Both the position numbers and the translations under genes were made by a program. A stretch of 64,000 nt of DNA from Winogradskyella flava (GTDB lineage Bacteria; Bacteroidota; Bacteroidia; Flavobacteriales; Flavobacteriaceae): the NCBI RefSeq assembly GCF_014243395.1, contig NZ_JACLCP010000001.1, positions 62,001 through 126,000 of the forward strand. Direction: 5' to 3'. Below, piece after piece: positions 36,463 through 45,368 of this stretch (position 1 is the first letter of the stretch; each line of letters begins with the position of its first letter). The notes under the pieces were generated by a model. It saw only the letters and a program-made list of their open reading frames with translations, was not told the origin of the DNA and searched no databases.

Positions 36463-36723
36463 ATGAAAAAAAGTTTAGTCATCATATTATTTTTAACAAT
36501 GTCTTTCGCTGGATTAGCTCAGCAAGATGTTGCAGCTCACAGTAAAACTGAAATCGCTGAGACTATTAAAGTCGACCAGCCTATCGTTAAGAAAGCTACT
36601 ATCTCCGCTAAGACGAAAGCTAAGGTTTTAAAAATCAACCGTAAAAAAAGTAATGAAATTATAAGTATTAAAGCTTACAGAAAAAGTCTTCAAATTAAAG
36701 TTAAGACAAAAAAGCTTTGTTAG
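36463..36723 (+). CDS. Small, lysine-rich secreted protein of unknown function
   Basis: An 86-residue protein started at ATG 36463 (MKKSLVIILFLTMSFAGLAQ), which gives a textbook signal peptide; the frame extends upstream to 36433, but that would bury the signal. The mature part of about 66 residues is very basic (KTKAKVLKINRKKSNEII, IKVKTKKLC) and ends in a single cysteine as the last residue. I recognise no family. It has its own strong terminator and is preceded by the duplicated motif at 36226-36352, so it is an independent and probably regulated transcription unit. Confidence 0.7.
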   Translation: MKKSLVIILFLTMSFAGLAQQDVAAHSKTEIAETIKVDQPIVKKATISAKTKAKVLKINRKKSNEIISIKAYRKSLQIKVKTKKLC

Positions 36724-36747
36724 TATATTAATGTGCTATTAATCATT

Positions 36748-36780
36748 AAAAAAGCCGAAACATTAGTTTCGGCTTTTTTT
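36748..36780 (+). terminator. Terminator of the small secreted protein gene
   Basis: AAAGCCGAAAC (36751-36761), loop ATTA, GTTTCGGCTTT (36766-36776), then T to 36780: an 11-bp perfect stem with a T-tract, starting 25 bases after the stop codon. Confidence 0.92.
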
Positions 36781-36973
36781 AGTTAAATAACATTTACCTT
36801 TTATAGTTTACACATAAAGTTTTTACGTATTAAGACCTTGCATTCTATTTTATATTCTTTAAATGAGGAACTACTACACAGTTGTATTTATCTCTTCAGA
36901 CTATCTAAAAAAGGATATTGAGCGAATTATGTAATGTCTACCTTGGAAAGTATGAGACCTCATTTAGCTACAT

Positions 36974-37002
36974 AAAAAAAGCAGCCAGTAGTTGGCTGCT
37001 TT
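36974..37002 (-). terminator. Terminator of the TonB-receptor/lipoprotein operon
   Basis: On the minus strand AAGCAGCCA-ACTAC-TGGCTGCTT (36993-37001 with 36979-36987) is followed by a run of seven T. It begins 25 bases after the lipoprotein stop. The sequence 36781-36973 between the two terminators is AT-rich and shows no gene. Confidence 0.9.
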
Positions 37003-37025
37003 TATTTTATTTTGTGATATAATTA

Positions 37026-38699
37026 TTACTCTTGGTAAATCCATTCTCCGCCTGTTTTAATAACTGCGAAGTCCTCAGTTGAATTACCTGGAGCCCATGT
37101 TGCGACTGTTACGATATATTTTTGTCCTTCTTCTGCACTTGGATTTAAATTATCCAGTACTATGTTTAAGGCTGTTAATATCATTTCATCAGACCAATTG
37201 GTACTACCACCTGTTCTACTAAAATTACCAAAACTGTCAAGGTTTCCTACAGCAGCTTCAAAACCTGCCACACCTGTTAGTCCACTCACTACCGCAGCAT
37301 AATCTCCTGCAGTTAACGTATATCTTATAGTATTATCTGGTACCCAAATTCCAGCTTCTAAACCAAATTGTAGGGATGATATACTTGGAACCCACTCACC
37401 ATTCGTAAAAGTGTATAGATTTCCTTTAGTAACAGTTCCTACATCACCTCCTTGAAAGAATCTATAGATAACAAATAGCTCATCTTCTTCTTGTGCAAAT
37501 GGATAAGTGATGTTTAAAAACTGAGGTAAGTAGTTCGCAGGAAGCGTTGATCCACTAAAATTATCAAAACGTCCAGGTTGCCCAGAAGATTCACCCATAG
37601 AATCGTAATCTGCTGCACTCAAATAGTATACACCATCTACATCATCCCAAGAACCGTCTGAATATTTGTAGTATGCAGATAAAGACTCAGTAGAACCAGA
37701 AAAACCAGTCGTTCTTATAGCAAAATCTTGAACTCTCCATCTTGGAGAATCAGAATCTGTAGAACTATACTTAAGACCCACATGAATACTCTCACCATCA
37801 TATGCTGAGAAATCGAAATCTTCTGATATTGTCAAACTGCCATATATTGTTTTATCAAAAGGTAAGGCTGTCCATGTAGCCATCATAGGGTCTGAACCAG
37901 TAGTATAATCTGTAGATATTAAAATATCAATAAGATCAGGATCACCTAAGAAATCTATTTCTTGAGTAATTTGAAAAGATAAACCCGATTCTCCGGTTAA
38001 ATCAATTCCTGGAGATATTAGCCATTCCTCAAGGGCATTTGCTCCACCATCAAAACCAGAACCCTGAACATTTGCAGAACCCACTGTCCAACCAAGGGCA
38101 TCAGGACCTGAAACTGAAACTAACTCAAAATCATCATAACTATCTGGAAAAGCGACCTCATAAACACTAGCTAAACCAACTTCAGGTGCTTGTGTGAATC
38201 TATTATATCCCAATCTTACAACTTGTCCATCGGTAGGTGTCCCAAATTGATCCGCTAATACGTCTTCTAGTGTCATTTCTGGATCTTCCTCTAGCAAAAA
38301 CGCATTACTATTACTAGTTGGGTAATCACCAGAACCAAGATTGTAAACATCCGCACCAGTAAATGCGCTAACATCTTCTGGATTACCATCAAACAAGTTA
38401 AAAATAACTGTCACTGATGATCCGTCTCCCCAAAACGGATATTTATCCGCTAAGAATGGCGGTAAAATAACCTTTGCATCGTCAACATCGCTAAATGCCT
38501 CAAACATTTCGTAAAAATCTGGATCTCCATCTCCTTGATCAACAAGATCAGCATAATCATCTGAAGTAAGTGTAAACTCATCAGTACCAATAATAGGTTC
38601 TGCCTGTTCCGCTAGATCACTATTAATATCTTCAACAGGGTTACAACCTATTGAAATTATAGCCGAAATAGCGATTAATAAATAAACTATTCTTTTCAT
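37026..38699 (-). CDS. Lipoprotein with choice-of-anchor J-type domain and repeated modules
   Basis: A 557-residue lipoprotein (signal MKRIVYLLIAISAIISIGC). The middle (about residues 180-335) reads like a choice-of-anchor J/cleaved-adhesin domain: GWTVGSANVQGSGFDGG, EEWLISPGIDLTGESGLSF, LSFQITQEIDF, SPRWRVQDFAIRTT. Flanking it are modules that resemble each other: FTLTSDDYADLV with ILPPFLADKYPF, YYLSAADYDSMG with YLPQFLNITYPF, and a third starting YTLTAGDYAAVV. It is 12 bases after a TonB-dependent receptor and probably forms its surface partner, although it is not a SusD homologue. Ligand unknown. Confidence 0.8.
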   Translation of the reverse strand: MKRIVYLLIAISAIISIGCNPVEDINSDLAEQAEPIIGTDEFTLTSDDYADLVDQGDGDPDFYEMFEAFSDVDDAKVILPPFLADKYPFWGDGSSVTVIFNLFDGNPEDVSAFTGADVYNLGSGDYPTSNSNAFLLEEDPEMTLEDVLADQFGTPTDGQVVRLGYNRFTQAPEVGLASVYEVAFPDSYDDFELVSVSGPDALGWTVGSANVQGSGFDGGANALEEWLISPGIDLTGESGLSFQITQEIDFLGDPDLIDILISTDYTTGSDPMMATWTALPFDKTIYGSLTISEDFDFSAYDGESIHVGLKYSSTDSDSPRWRVQDFAIRTTGFSGSTESLSAYYKYSDGSWDDVDGVYYLSAADYDSMGESSGQPGRFDNFSGSTLPANYLPQFLNITYPFAQEEDELFVIYRFFQGGDVGTVTKGNLYTFTNGEWVPSISSLQFGLEAGIWVPDNTIRYTLTAGDYAAVVSGLTGVAGFEAAVGNLDSFGNFSRTGGSTNWSDEMILTALNIVLDNLNPSAEEGQKYIVTVATWAPGNSTEDFAVIKTGGEWIYQE

Positions 38700-38711
38700 T
38701 TTTCTATTTTT

Positions 38712-41285
38712 TTAAAATTTTAAGGTTGCGCCTACACTAAATGTTCTACCAAAACCATAATATACCAAAGCAGTCTGGGCATTAGATCCTGAACCATCTA
38801 ATGCATCTGCAATATAATGCGTATTTAATATATTATTCATTCTGGCAATTAATGAAGCTCTAAAGGGACCAAAATCAAACCCGTGCGTCATAGCAACGTC
38901 AAAAACACCATAAGCTGGAACCTGCCATGGATCTGCTGCATTCTCATCACCTCTATCACTTGGATCGAAATCCGCATACAAACGATCAAAGTAATTGTAA
39001 TCTAATGATAACCTAGTATCTAATCCAAATCTATAATCTGCACCAAGAGCAAAAGTGGTTTGAGCAGCATCACCAACTGGTACATCTTCAATAAACAAAT
39101 TAACAACCTCTACAACGTTTTGATCTTCGTCCAAAATATTAACATCTGTGATGTCTTCTTCCCATCTCCAGTCACCTAAAGACAACATACCTGTTAGGTT
39201 TAATTTGTCTGTTGCTTTGTATACAAAATCAACTTCAATACCTTGGTGAATTGCATTTACCCCTAAAATATTCGCAAATCCTGTCTCATCCGGGTTTAAT
39301 TGAAATGGAATAGTTTCCGTTCTATCTCTCCATGATGTTCTATAAACGTTGACATTGGCAGATAAACGCTCACCTCTATAACCATAACCTAATTCAAAAC
39401 TAATAATTTTTTGGTTCTCGGCATCATCATTAATTTCTTCATTGTTAAATTCTGGAAAAACCGCATCAAAATCCGGTGCTCTTTCAAAATAACCAAAATT
39501 TGCAAATACATTGTGCTCTGGCGTTAATCTATAATTAGCACCACCTTTAGCTCCGAAAGCAAAGAAATTATAAGTATCTGTTTCTTGTAAATCGTCTCCA
39601 TCTAAATAGTTGAAATAATCTTTTCTTTTATAAGATGTATTCGCAGCATTAAGAGCGATGAAAGTATTAAAGTTTTCATTAACATCATACTCTAATTGAC
39701 CGAAAAAGCCTAACCAGCCAACTATTCCATCATTATTATAAGCCACCTTATCGCCAACTCTCGCAACTCCTGTTGGATTATTAACATCATCTTCGTTGAT
39801 AATGAACTGACCACCTAATAGATCTGTAACTTCTCTAAAATGTTTCCCTGTATAACTTCTCCAGTCAAGACCTGCTAATAACACCAAGTCATCATTTATA
39901 TTTGACTTCAAAGTAGATAAAACACCATACCAGTTGTGGTCGTTACGGGATGCTCTAAGAGCCGCGCTAGAACCATTGGCTCCATTTGCAATGTTCTCCT
40001 CAACTATACGGTCAAAATCTAAAGGTCCGAACTCACCAATACGGTATTCTGAACTTTGGAACTTAAATCTTCCATCTGCATCATCACCTAAAGTTACAGC
40101 GTCACTACCTAGAGTACCACCTCCACCACCAGTTCCGAAAGAAACATAAGCAGCCGTTGAGATACTTGTATTATCATTTATATCCCAATAGTGATTTAAA
40201 GAAATTTGTGGTTTATGATAGAAGTTATCCTCAATGAAAGTTACCTCACCATTTTTGTAACCCCAATCTGAGTTATACTTAATTCCATCTTCGCTTCTTC
40301 TATAAGTATCAATTAGGTGTCTGTTTTGTCTTTGACCATGACGTTGCTTTGCACCAAAAGCAGTGAAAGCTAATTTATGTTGGTCATTGATCTCTTTAGA
40401 TATATTAACAAAGTAAGATACTGCGTTAAACTGCGTGCCTCTTACATAACCGTCACCATCTGTTTTAGCCGCAGAAACTGTTGCAGCAAAACCATTATCC
40501 ATTAAACCTGTAGAGTAAGTCACACCAAATTTTTGGTAACCGTCATTACCCAAAGTAGTTAAAATATTTCCACCTGCTTCAACGTCAGTTGTCTTTGTTA
40601 AGATATTGATTGTTCCTCCAACTGATGGTACAGCAACTCTTGCAGCACCAAGTCCTCTTTGCACCTGCATAGAGCTTGTCACGTCACCAAGACCTGCCCA
40701 GTTACTCCAAAATACACGACCGTTTTCCATATCATTAACAGGAACACCATTGATCATAACTGCAACGTTCTCTGAGCTAAATCCACGCAAGTTAACACGG
40801 CCATCACCAAAACCACCACCGGCTTTAGTAGCATAAATACCAGGTGTAGATTTTAATACTTCAGGAAACTCTTGAGTACCCAACTTCAACTGAATGTCCG
40901 CAGCTTTTACTGTTGAAACAGCAACAGGCGTCTTACGATCGACAGCAACAGATGCCACAATCATAATTTCATCCAAGCCTACATCGCTTGACATGAGGGT
41001 AATAGTTCCTAAGTCAGTATCACCATTGAAAGCTAATGTTTGACTCACATAGCCTACATAAGAAATTACAATTTCACCAGAATTAGATTCTGCTGTCAAG
41101 GTAAAATCACCATCAAAATTTGAAGTCGCACCATTAGTTGTTCCTTTTACGATGATGTTCGCACCAGGAAGCGGCGAATTCAAGTCACCATCAATAACTT
41201 TACCTTTGATAGTGCTTTGAGCAAAAGCAACAGTAGTGAAGAGCATCAATACAGTTGCAAATAAAAATTGATTAAATTTTTTCAT
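38712..41285 (-). CDS. TonB-dependent outer-membrane receptor with carboxypeptidase-regulatory-like N-terminus
   Basis: An 857-residue outer-membrane importer. After the signal peptide (MKKFNQFLFATVLMLFTTVA) comes a CarboxypepD_reg-like domain (about 24-105, IKGKVIDGDLNSPLPGANII), then the plug (about 115-230, LGTQEFPEVLKSTPGIYATK, RVNLRGFSSENVAVMINGVP), then the barrel ending GFGRTFSVGATLKF with terminal Phe. Substrate unknown. Partnered downstream with the choice-of-anchor lipoprotein. No SusD, sigma or anti-sigma gene is adjacent, so it is not called SusC. Confidence 0.93.
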   Translation of the reverse strand: MKKFNQFLFATVLMLFTTVAFAQSTIKGKVIDGDLNSPLPGANIIVKGTTNGATSNFDGDFTLTAESNSGEIVISYVGYVSQTLAFNGDTDLGTITLMSSDVGLDEIMIVASVAVDRKTPVAVSTVKAADIQLKLGTQEFPEVLKSTPGIYATKAGGGFGDGRVNLRGFSSENVAVMINGVPVNDMENGRVFWSNWAGLGDVTSSMQVQRGLGAARVAVPSVGGTINILTKTTDVEAGGNILTTLGNDGYQKFGVTYSTGLMDNGFAATVSAAKTDGDGYVRGTQFNAVSYFVNISKEINDQHKLAFTAFGAKQRHGQRQNRHLIDTYRRSEDGIKYNSDWGYKNGEVTFIEDNFYHKPQISLNHYWDINDNTSISTAAYVSFGTGGGGGTLGSDAVTLGDDADGRFKFQSSEYRIGEFGPLDFDRIVEENIANGANGSSAALRASRNDHNWYGVLSTLKSNINDDLVLLAGLDWRSYTGKHFREVTDLLGGQFIINEDDVNNPTGVARVGDKVAYNNDGIVGWLGFFGQLEYDVNENFNTFIALNAANTSYKRKDYFNYLDGDDLQETDTYNFFAFGAKGGANYRLTPEHNVFANFGYFERAPDFDAVFPEFNNEEINDDAENQKIISFELGYGYRGERLSANVNVYRTSWRDRTETIPFQLNPDETGFANILGVNAIHQGIEVDFVYKATDKLNLTGMLSLGDWRWEEDITDVNILDEDQNVVEVVNLFIEDVPVGDAAQTTFALGADYRFGLDTRLSLDYNYFDRLYADFDPSDRGDENAADPWQVPAYGVFDVAMTHGFDFGPFRASLIARMNNILNTHYIADALDGSGSNAQTALVYYGFGRTFSVGATLKF

Positions 41286-41320
41286 ATAAAATTTAAGTTA
41301 ATTGGTTTTTTAAATCAGCG

Positions 41321-41328
41321 CAAAATTA
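41321..41328 (-). promoter_or_regulatory. -7 promoter box of the TonB-receptor gene
   Basis: On the minus strand TAATTTTG followed by CGC fits TAnnTTTG and lies 35 bases before the receptor ATG. No clear -33 TTTG is seen at the expected spacing. Confidence 0.5.
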
Positions 41329-41405
41329 CGCAATACTAGTTCTAAAACATTAAGAAAATGTTAACAATTTAAGGGTACGAAGTTAATTATTGAATTACCA
41401 ATTAA

Positions 41406-41417
41406 TATGCGCGCATA
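41406..41417. other. Perfect 12-base GC-rich palindrome
   Basis: TATGCGCGCATA is a perfect palindrome in an otherwise AT-rich intergenic stretch between the pgi stop and the receptor promoter. It could be an operator or a chance palindrome; no partner site is seen. Confidence 0.3.
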
Positions 41418-41447
41418 GCAAAATTTATTAAAACTTTTTAACAAGTT

Positions 41448-43094
41448 TTAACAATTATTCTTATAAAAGTCTATCAAGTTTTGAGTAGATGAATCGTGAC
41501 CTGTAGAATTTTTTCCAACCTCAAGTTCCTTAAGTATTGTTTTTGCTAGTTGTTTACCCAATTCTACACCAAATTGGTCATAGCTATAGATGTTCCATAT
41601 AATGCCTTGAACAAATATTTTATGTTCATACATCGCTATAAGTTTCCCTAGACTCTCAGGTGTTAATTTTTGGATTAGAATAGAAGTAGTAGGCTTATTG
41701 CCTTTAAAGACTTTGTAAGGCAATAACTTTTCGATTTCCTTTTCTGAAAGGTTTTGTTCCTTTAACTCAGTTGAGACTTCGGCATTAGTTTTACCATTCA
41801 TTAATGCTTCTGTCTGCGCAAAATAATTAGACATTAATTTGTCATGATGATCTTTATTTCCGTGAAGTGATTCTACAAAACCTATAAAGTCAGCAGGAAT
41901 TAATTTAGTGCCTTGATGGATTAACTGAAAAAAAGCATGTTGCGAATTTGTTCCAGGCTCACCCCAGATAATCGTGCCCGTTTGATAGTCTACTTCTTTA
42001 CCTGTTCTATCTACATATTTACCATTACTTTCCATAATACCTTGCTGTAAATAAGTTGCGAATTGGTTTAGATATTGGGTGTAAGGAATTATAGCCTCGC
42101 TTTCAGCATTAAAGAAATTGTTATACCAAATGGTTAACAGTGCCGAAATCACAGGGATATTCTGATCAAGATCGGTGTCTCTAAAATGTTCGTCCATTTT
42201 TCGAGCACCAGTCAGCAAGCTTTCAAAATTTTCATAGCCTAAAGCTAAACTTATAGATAGGCCAACAGCACTCCAAAGAGAAAAACGACCACCAACCCAA
42301 TCCTTCATTGGGAAAATATTGCCTTCATCAATACCAAATGCTTTAACGCTATCTATATTTGTAGACACTGCTACAAAATGCTTTGACACTGCTTCTTTAG
42401 GTTGAGATTCCAAGAACCAAGCTCTAATGGAATTAGCATTAGATAAGGTTTCTTGCGTAGAAAAGGTTTTAGAAACTATAACAAAAAGCGTAGTCTCTGG
42501 GTTTAAATTTTTTATTATTTCCTGATAGTGATCTCCATCTACATTGCTTACAAAATGCGTGCTCAGATGATTTTTATAATACTGAAGCGAATCTACAACC
42601 ATAGCTGGACCAAGATCTGAACCACCTATACCTATATTAACAACATCGGTTATGGTCTTACCAGTAAATCCTTTATGATCACCAGTGACAATAGCTTTAG
42701 TAAAATTTTTAATCTTTTGTCTTACCTCATAAACCTCTGGAATTATATTTTCGCCGTCTACAAACACTTGTGCCGACTTTGAAGCTCTTAAAGCCGTATG
42801 TAATACTGCTCTACTTTCTGTAGCGTTGATGACATCTCCTTCAAAATATTTTGAGATAGCATCTCTCAAATCCACCTCATCTGCCAGTTCAGTCAACAGG
42901 TTGATTGTTTCAGTTGATATCCGATTTTTGGAGAAATCAACATAAAAATCATCCCATTTAATTGTTAGATCATTTGCTCTACTGTTGTCAGACGCGAACA
43001 ATTCTCTTAAATCTTTAGACTTTATGCCCTGAAAGTGCGATTGTAGTTTCTTCCAAGATTTTGTAGTTGTCGGATTGGTAGCCTGTAATGCCAT
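41448..43094 (-). CDS. pgi: Glucose-6-phosphate isomerase
   Basis: Interconverts glucose-6-phosphate and fructose-6-phosphate. The 548 residues show the family signatures DVVNIGIGGSDLGPAMV, the second signature region VGGRFSLWSAVGLSI, the catalytic Glu segment in GIIWGEPGTNSQHAFFQL, and SLHGNKDHHDKLMSNYFAQ. It is last in a minus-strand operon, starting directly after the M23 peptidase stop. A weak hairpin AAAACTT-TTTAAC-AAGTTTT at 41430-41449 overlaps its stop. Confidence 0.98.
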   Translation of the reverse strand: MALQATNPTTTKSWKKLQSHFQGIKSKDLRELFASDNSRANDLTIKWDDFYVDFSKNRISTETINLLTELADEVDLRDAISKYFEGDVINATESRAVLHTALRASKSAQVFVDGENIIPEVYEVRQKIKNFTKAIVTGDHKGFTGKTITDVVNIGIGGSDLGPAMVVDSLQYYKNHLSTHFVSNVDGDHYQEIIKNLNPETTLFVIVSKTFSTQETLSNANSIRAWFLESQPKEAVSKHFVAVSTNIDSVKAFGIDEGNIFPMKDWVGGRFSLWSAVGLSISLALGYENFESLLTGARKMDEHFRDTDLDQNIPVISALLTIWYNNFFNAESEAIIPYTQYLNQFATYLQQGIMESNGKYVDRTGKEVDYQTGTIIWGEPGTNSQHAFFQLIHQGTKLIPADFIGFVESLHGNKDHHDKLMSNYFAQTEALMNGKTNAEVSTELKEQNLSEKEIEKLLPYKVFKGNKPTTSILIQKLTPESLGKLIAMYEHKIFVQGIIWNIYSYDQFGVELGKQLAKTILKELEVGKNSTGHDSSTQNLIDFYKNNC

Positions 43095-44414
43095 TTATTG
43101 GATATCTGTAATTTGGTCTTCGGTTATGGTATTTTCTTGCTCTATTGGTTCAGCTTCTAAGAAATGTATGTTATCCAGTTGCTGTTTTATGGGTTTAATA
43201 TATTCTAAATACCTCACCTTTAAGCTATCTGAAATCGGTTTGGCTTCAGGCAATTTTTGTCTGAAAGGATCAACCTGTTTTCCGTTCTTCCAAAAACGAT
43301 AACACACATGAGGACCACCAGAATTACCCGTCATACCAACCCATCCAATTATATCTCCTTGTTTTACAAACTGACCTTTTTTAACATTTTGGGCTTTCAT
43401 ATGTAAATACTGGGTACTATAAGTATCATTATGCCTAATTTTTACATATTTCCCATTGCCTCCTCTTCTCCGGGATTCAACAACAGTTCCGTTTGCTGTT
43501 GCCATGATAGGTGTGCCAATTGGTGCTGCAAAATCAGTTCCTTTATGAGGTCTTACTTTATATCCGTAATAAGCAATTCTTCGCTTAAGATTGTATCGTG
43601 AAGACAATCGTCCAAACTTGACAGGCATTTTTAAAAATGCACGGCGCAAATTTTTAGCGTCTTCATTAAAATAATCTATAATATTTTTAATAGAATCCGT
43701 TTTAAACTCAAAGGCATAAAGCGAATCCCCATTATGTTCAAAATAGGCTGCTTTTACGTTATGTACTCCAGCATAAATAGTGTCGTCAATATATTTGTCT
43801 GTATACATAACTTTAAAGCGATCTCCTTTTTGAAGACGTCTAAAATCAATGGTCCATGCATAAATATCATCTGCCATTTTATAAGCTAACATATGACTTA
43901 AGCCTTTTTTCTCTAACGTCTCTGAAATATTGTTCTCTATGACACCAGTAGCTGTTTTCTGAACATAAGTTATTGGTTTTCTACTTGTGTAGGCTTGAAT
44001 AGAGTCTTTGAAGTCTATGACCACGTATTCTTCCAAAGTTTGCTGGTAGATAAATGTTGTAGGTTTCTGAAGACTATCGCTTAAATTCTCTTTTGAAAAC
44101 AATAAGGTATATGGCTTACCAACCTGAAGTTTAGTAGCAATATCAAAAGTGTCTTTTGCTTTTTCAGCTATTTGATAAATTTTAGGATAACCGATATTAT
44201 TCCGTTCTAAAATAATACCAAAGGTATCTCCCTTTTTTATTGTATCTCTTTTAAATTCGTACTGCTTAAGATCATAACCGAACTCAAGAATTGTCTCTTC
44301 TTCTGCTATCTCGGCAATCTCCTTTTCGTAAGTCTCTTCTGCTGAATTATCTTCTTTACATGCAAAAACAAATACTGCTATTGCAGTAATTGCCATTAGT
44401 CGTCTTAAGTGCAT
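43095..44414 (-). CDS. M23 family peptidoglycan endopeptidase (lipoprotein)
   Basis: A 439-residue secreted cell-wall hydrolase with a lipoprotein signal (LMAITAIAVFVFAC). The N-terminal 280 residues form LysM/OapA-like and Csd3-like regulatory domains (KGDTFGIILERNNIGYP, FRRLQKGDRFKVMYTDKY). The C-terminal LytM domain has the zinc ligands H-x3-D in RPHKGTDFAAPIGTPIM and the H-x-H-type segment with STQYLHMKA and GGPHVCYRFWKNG, so it is likely active. It abuts pgi with no gap and lies 15 bases after the tryptophan dioxygenase. Confidence 0.93.
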   Translation of the reverse strand: MHLRRLMAITAIAVFVFACKEDNSAEETYEKEIAEIAEEETILEFGYDLKQYEFKRDTIKKGDTFGIILERNNIGYPKIYQIAEKAKDTFDIATKLQVGKPYTLLFSKENLSDSLQKPTTFIYQQTLEEYVVIDFKDSIQAYTSRKPITYVQKTATGVIENNISETLEKKGLSHMLAYKMADDIYAWTIDFRRLQKGDRFKVMYTDKYIDDTIYAGVHNVKAAYFEHNGDSLYAFEFKTDSIKNIIDYFNEDAKNLRRAFLKMPVKFGRLSSRYNLKRRIAYYGYKVRPHKGTDFAAPIGTPIMATANGTVVESRRRGGNGKYVKIRHNDTYSTQYLHMKAQNVKKGQFVKQGDIIGWVGMTGNSGGPHVCYRFWKNGKQVDPFRQKLPEAKPISDSLKVRYLEYIKPIKQQLDNIHFLEAEPIEQENTITEDQITDIQ

Positions 44415-44429
44415 TAATTATGCTAATTA

Positions 44430-45359
44430 TTAATTATTTCCCCAATTTTTTAATTCTTCTTCGGTCCATAGATCCGGAAAGAATATACGTCTTTGATACT
44501 TTGGATGCATATATTTTTTCCAATCACTTCCCCCTGTAGCCTCACCATCACCAATTCCACTATCGATATAATGCCTAGCCGCGTTATAGTGTGCCATTAC
44601 CCAAGTGACGTTTACCGTATAATCAAAATGACGCATTGCTTTTACCAAGTCTATATCTTTTTGATCATCTTGTGGCAACTCCTTAAACCGCGTCCACAGA
44701 TTTTTGGTATTGTACGCTTCCATAAATCTTAGAAACTCGTCCTTATAACGGTTTTCAAAATTAATTAAAAGCGTTGATTTTTTTCCTGTTTTATGATCTT
44801 TTCCTGCAGCTTGCCAATATAAATGCTCAAAGGCATGTGTATATGGCGTATTTCTATCAATATCTTTTCGGAATCTATAATCAATAAGATTGATAAGTTC
44901 AGTTGAAGCAAACTCAATTAATCGATATTGAGCACTTTGAAAACCACTGGCTGGAGTTAGGGTATACCTAAACTTCATGTATTGTTCTACCTCCATACCT
45001 TCTCTCATAATATTGAAGGAAGTAGTTAACATATCAAAATAACGACTGATACGCATTATTTTATTTTCAAAAAAGATGACATCTAAGTTGTTCTTTTCGG
45101 CAACTTGGGAGATTTCCCAGAGTATCATTTTAAAAATAAGCTCGTTAATTTGATGATATGCGATAAATACCATCTCATCTGGAAGGGTTGTACGCTGAAT
45201 CTGAAGATTAAGCAATGCATCGGTTTGTATATAGTCCCAATATGTAATCGGCTTGCTATAAAGCAAGCCGTATAAATGGTCGTCTGTATCTTGGTCTATT
45301 TTATTGTACTTCTCTTGAAGCGCTCCTATAATGTCATCGTAATTATGTTGGTCTGGCAT
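44430..45359 (-). CDS. Tryptophan 2,3-dioxygenase family protein
   Basis: Heme enzyme that opens the indole ring of tryptophan to N-formylkynurenine. The 309 residues include LLNLQIQRTTLPDEMVFIAY, the substrate-side histidine motif YHQINELIFKMILWE, FEHLYWQAAG, and the glycine-rich loop YIDSGIGDGEATGGSDWKKY. The Bacteroidota branch is fairly divergent, but the landmarks are kept. No kynureninase or formamidase gene is in the window. Located between DUF3108 (9 bases) and the M23 peptidase. Confidence 0.92.
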   Translation of the reverse strand: MPDQHNYDDIIGALQEKYNKIDQDTDDHLYGLLYSKPITYWDYIQTDALLNLQIQRTTLPDEMVFIAYHQINELIFKMILWEISQVAEKNNLDVIFFENKIMRISRYFDMLTTSFNIMREGMEVEQYMKFRYTLTPASGFQSAQYRLIEFASTELINLIDYRFRKDIDRNTPYTHAFEHLYWQAAGKDHKTGKKSTLLINFENRYKDEFLRFMEAYNTKNLWTRFKELPQDDQKDIDLVKAMRHFDYTVNVTWVMAHYNAARHYIDSGIGDGEATGGSDWKKYMHPKYQRRIFFPDLWTEEELKNWGNN

Positions 45360-45368
45360 AAATTAATT

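Noticed and set aside
38712..41285. Calling the TonB receptor a SusC with SusD partner
   Set aside because: The adjacent lipoprotein has a choice-of-anchor J-type fold, not the TPR-rich SusD pattern.
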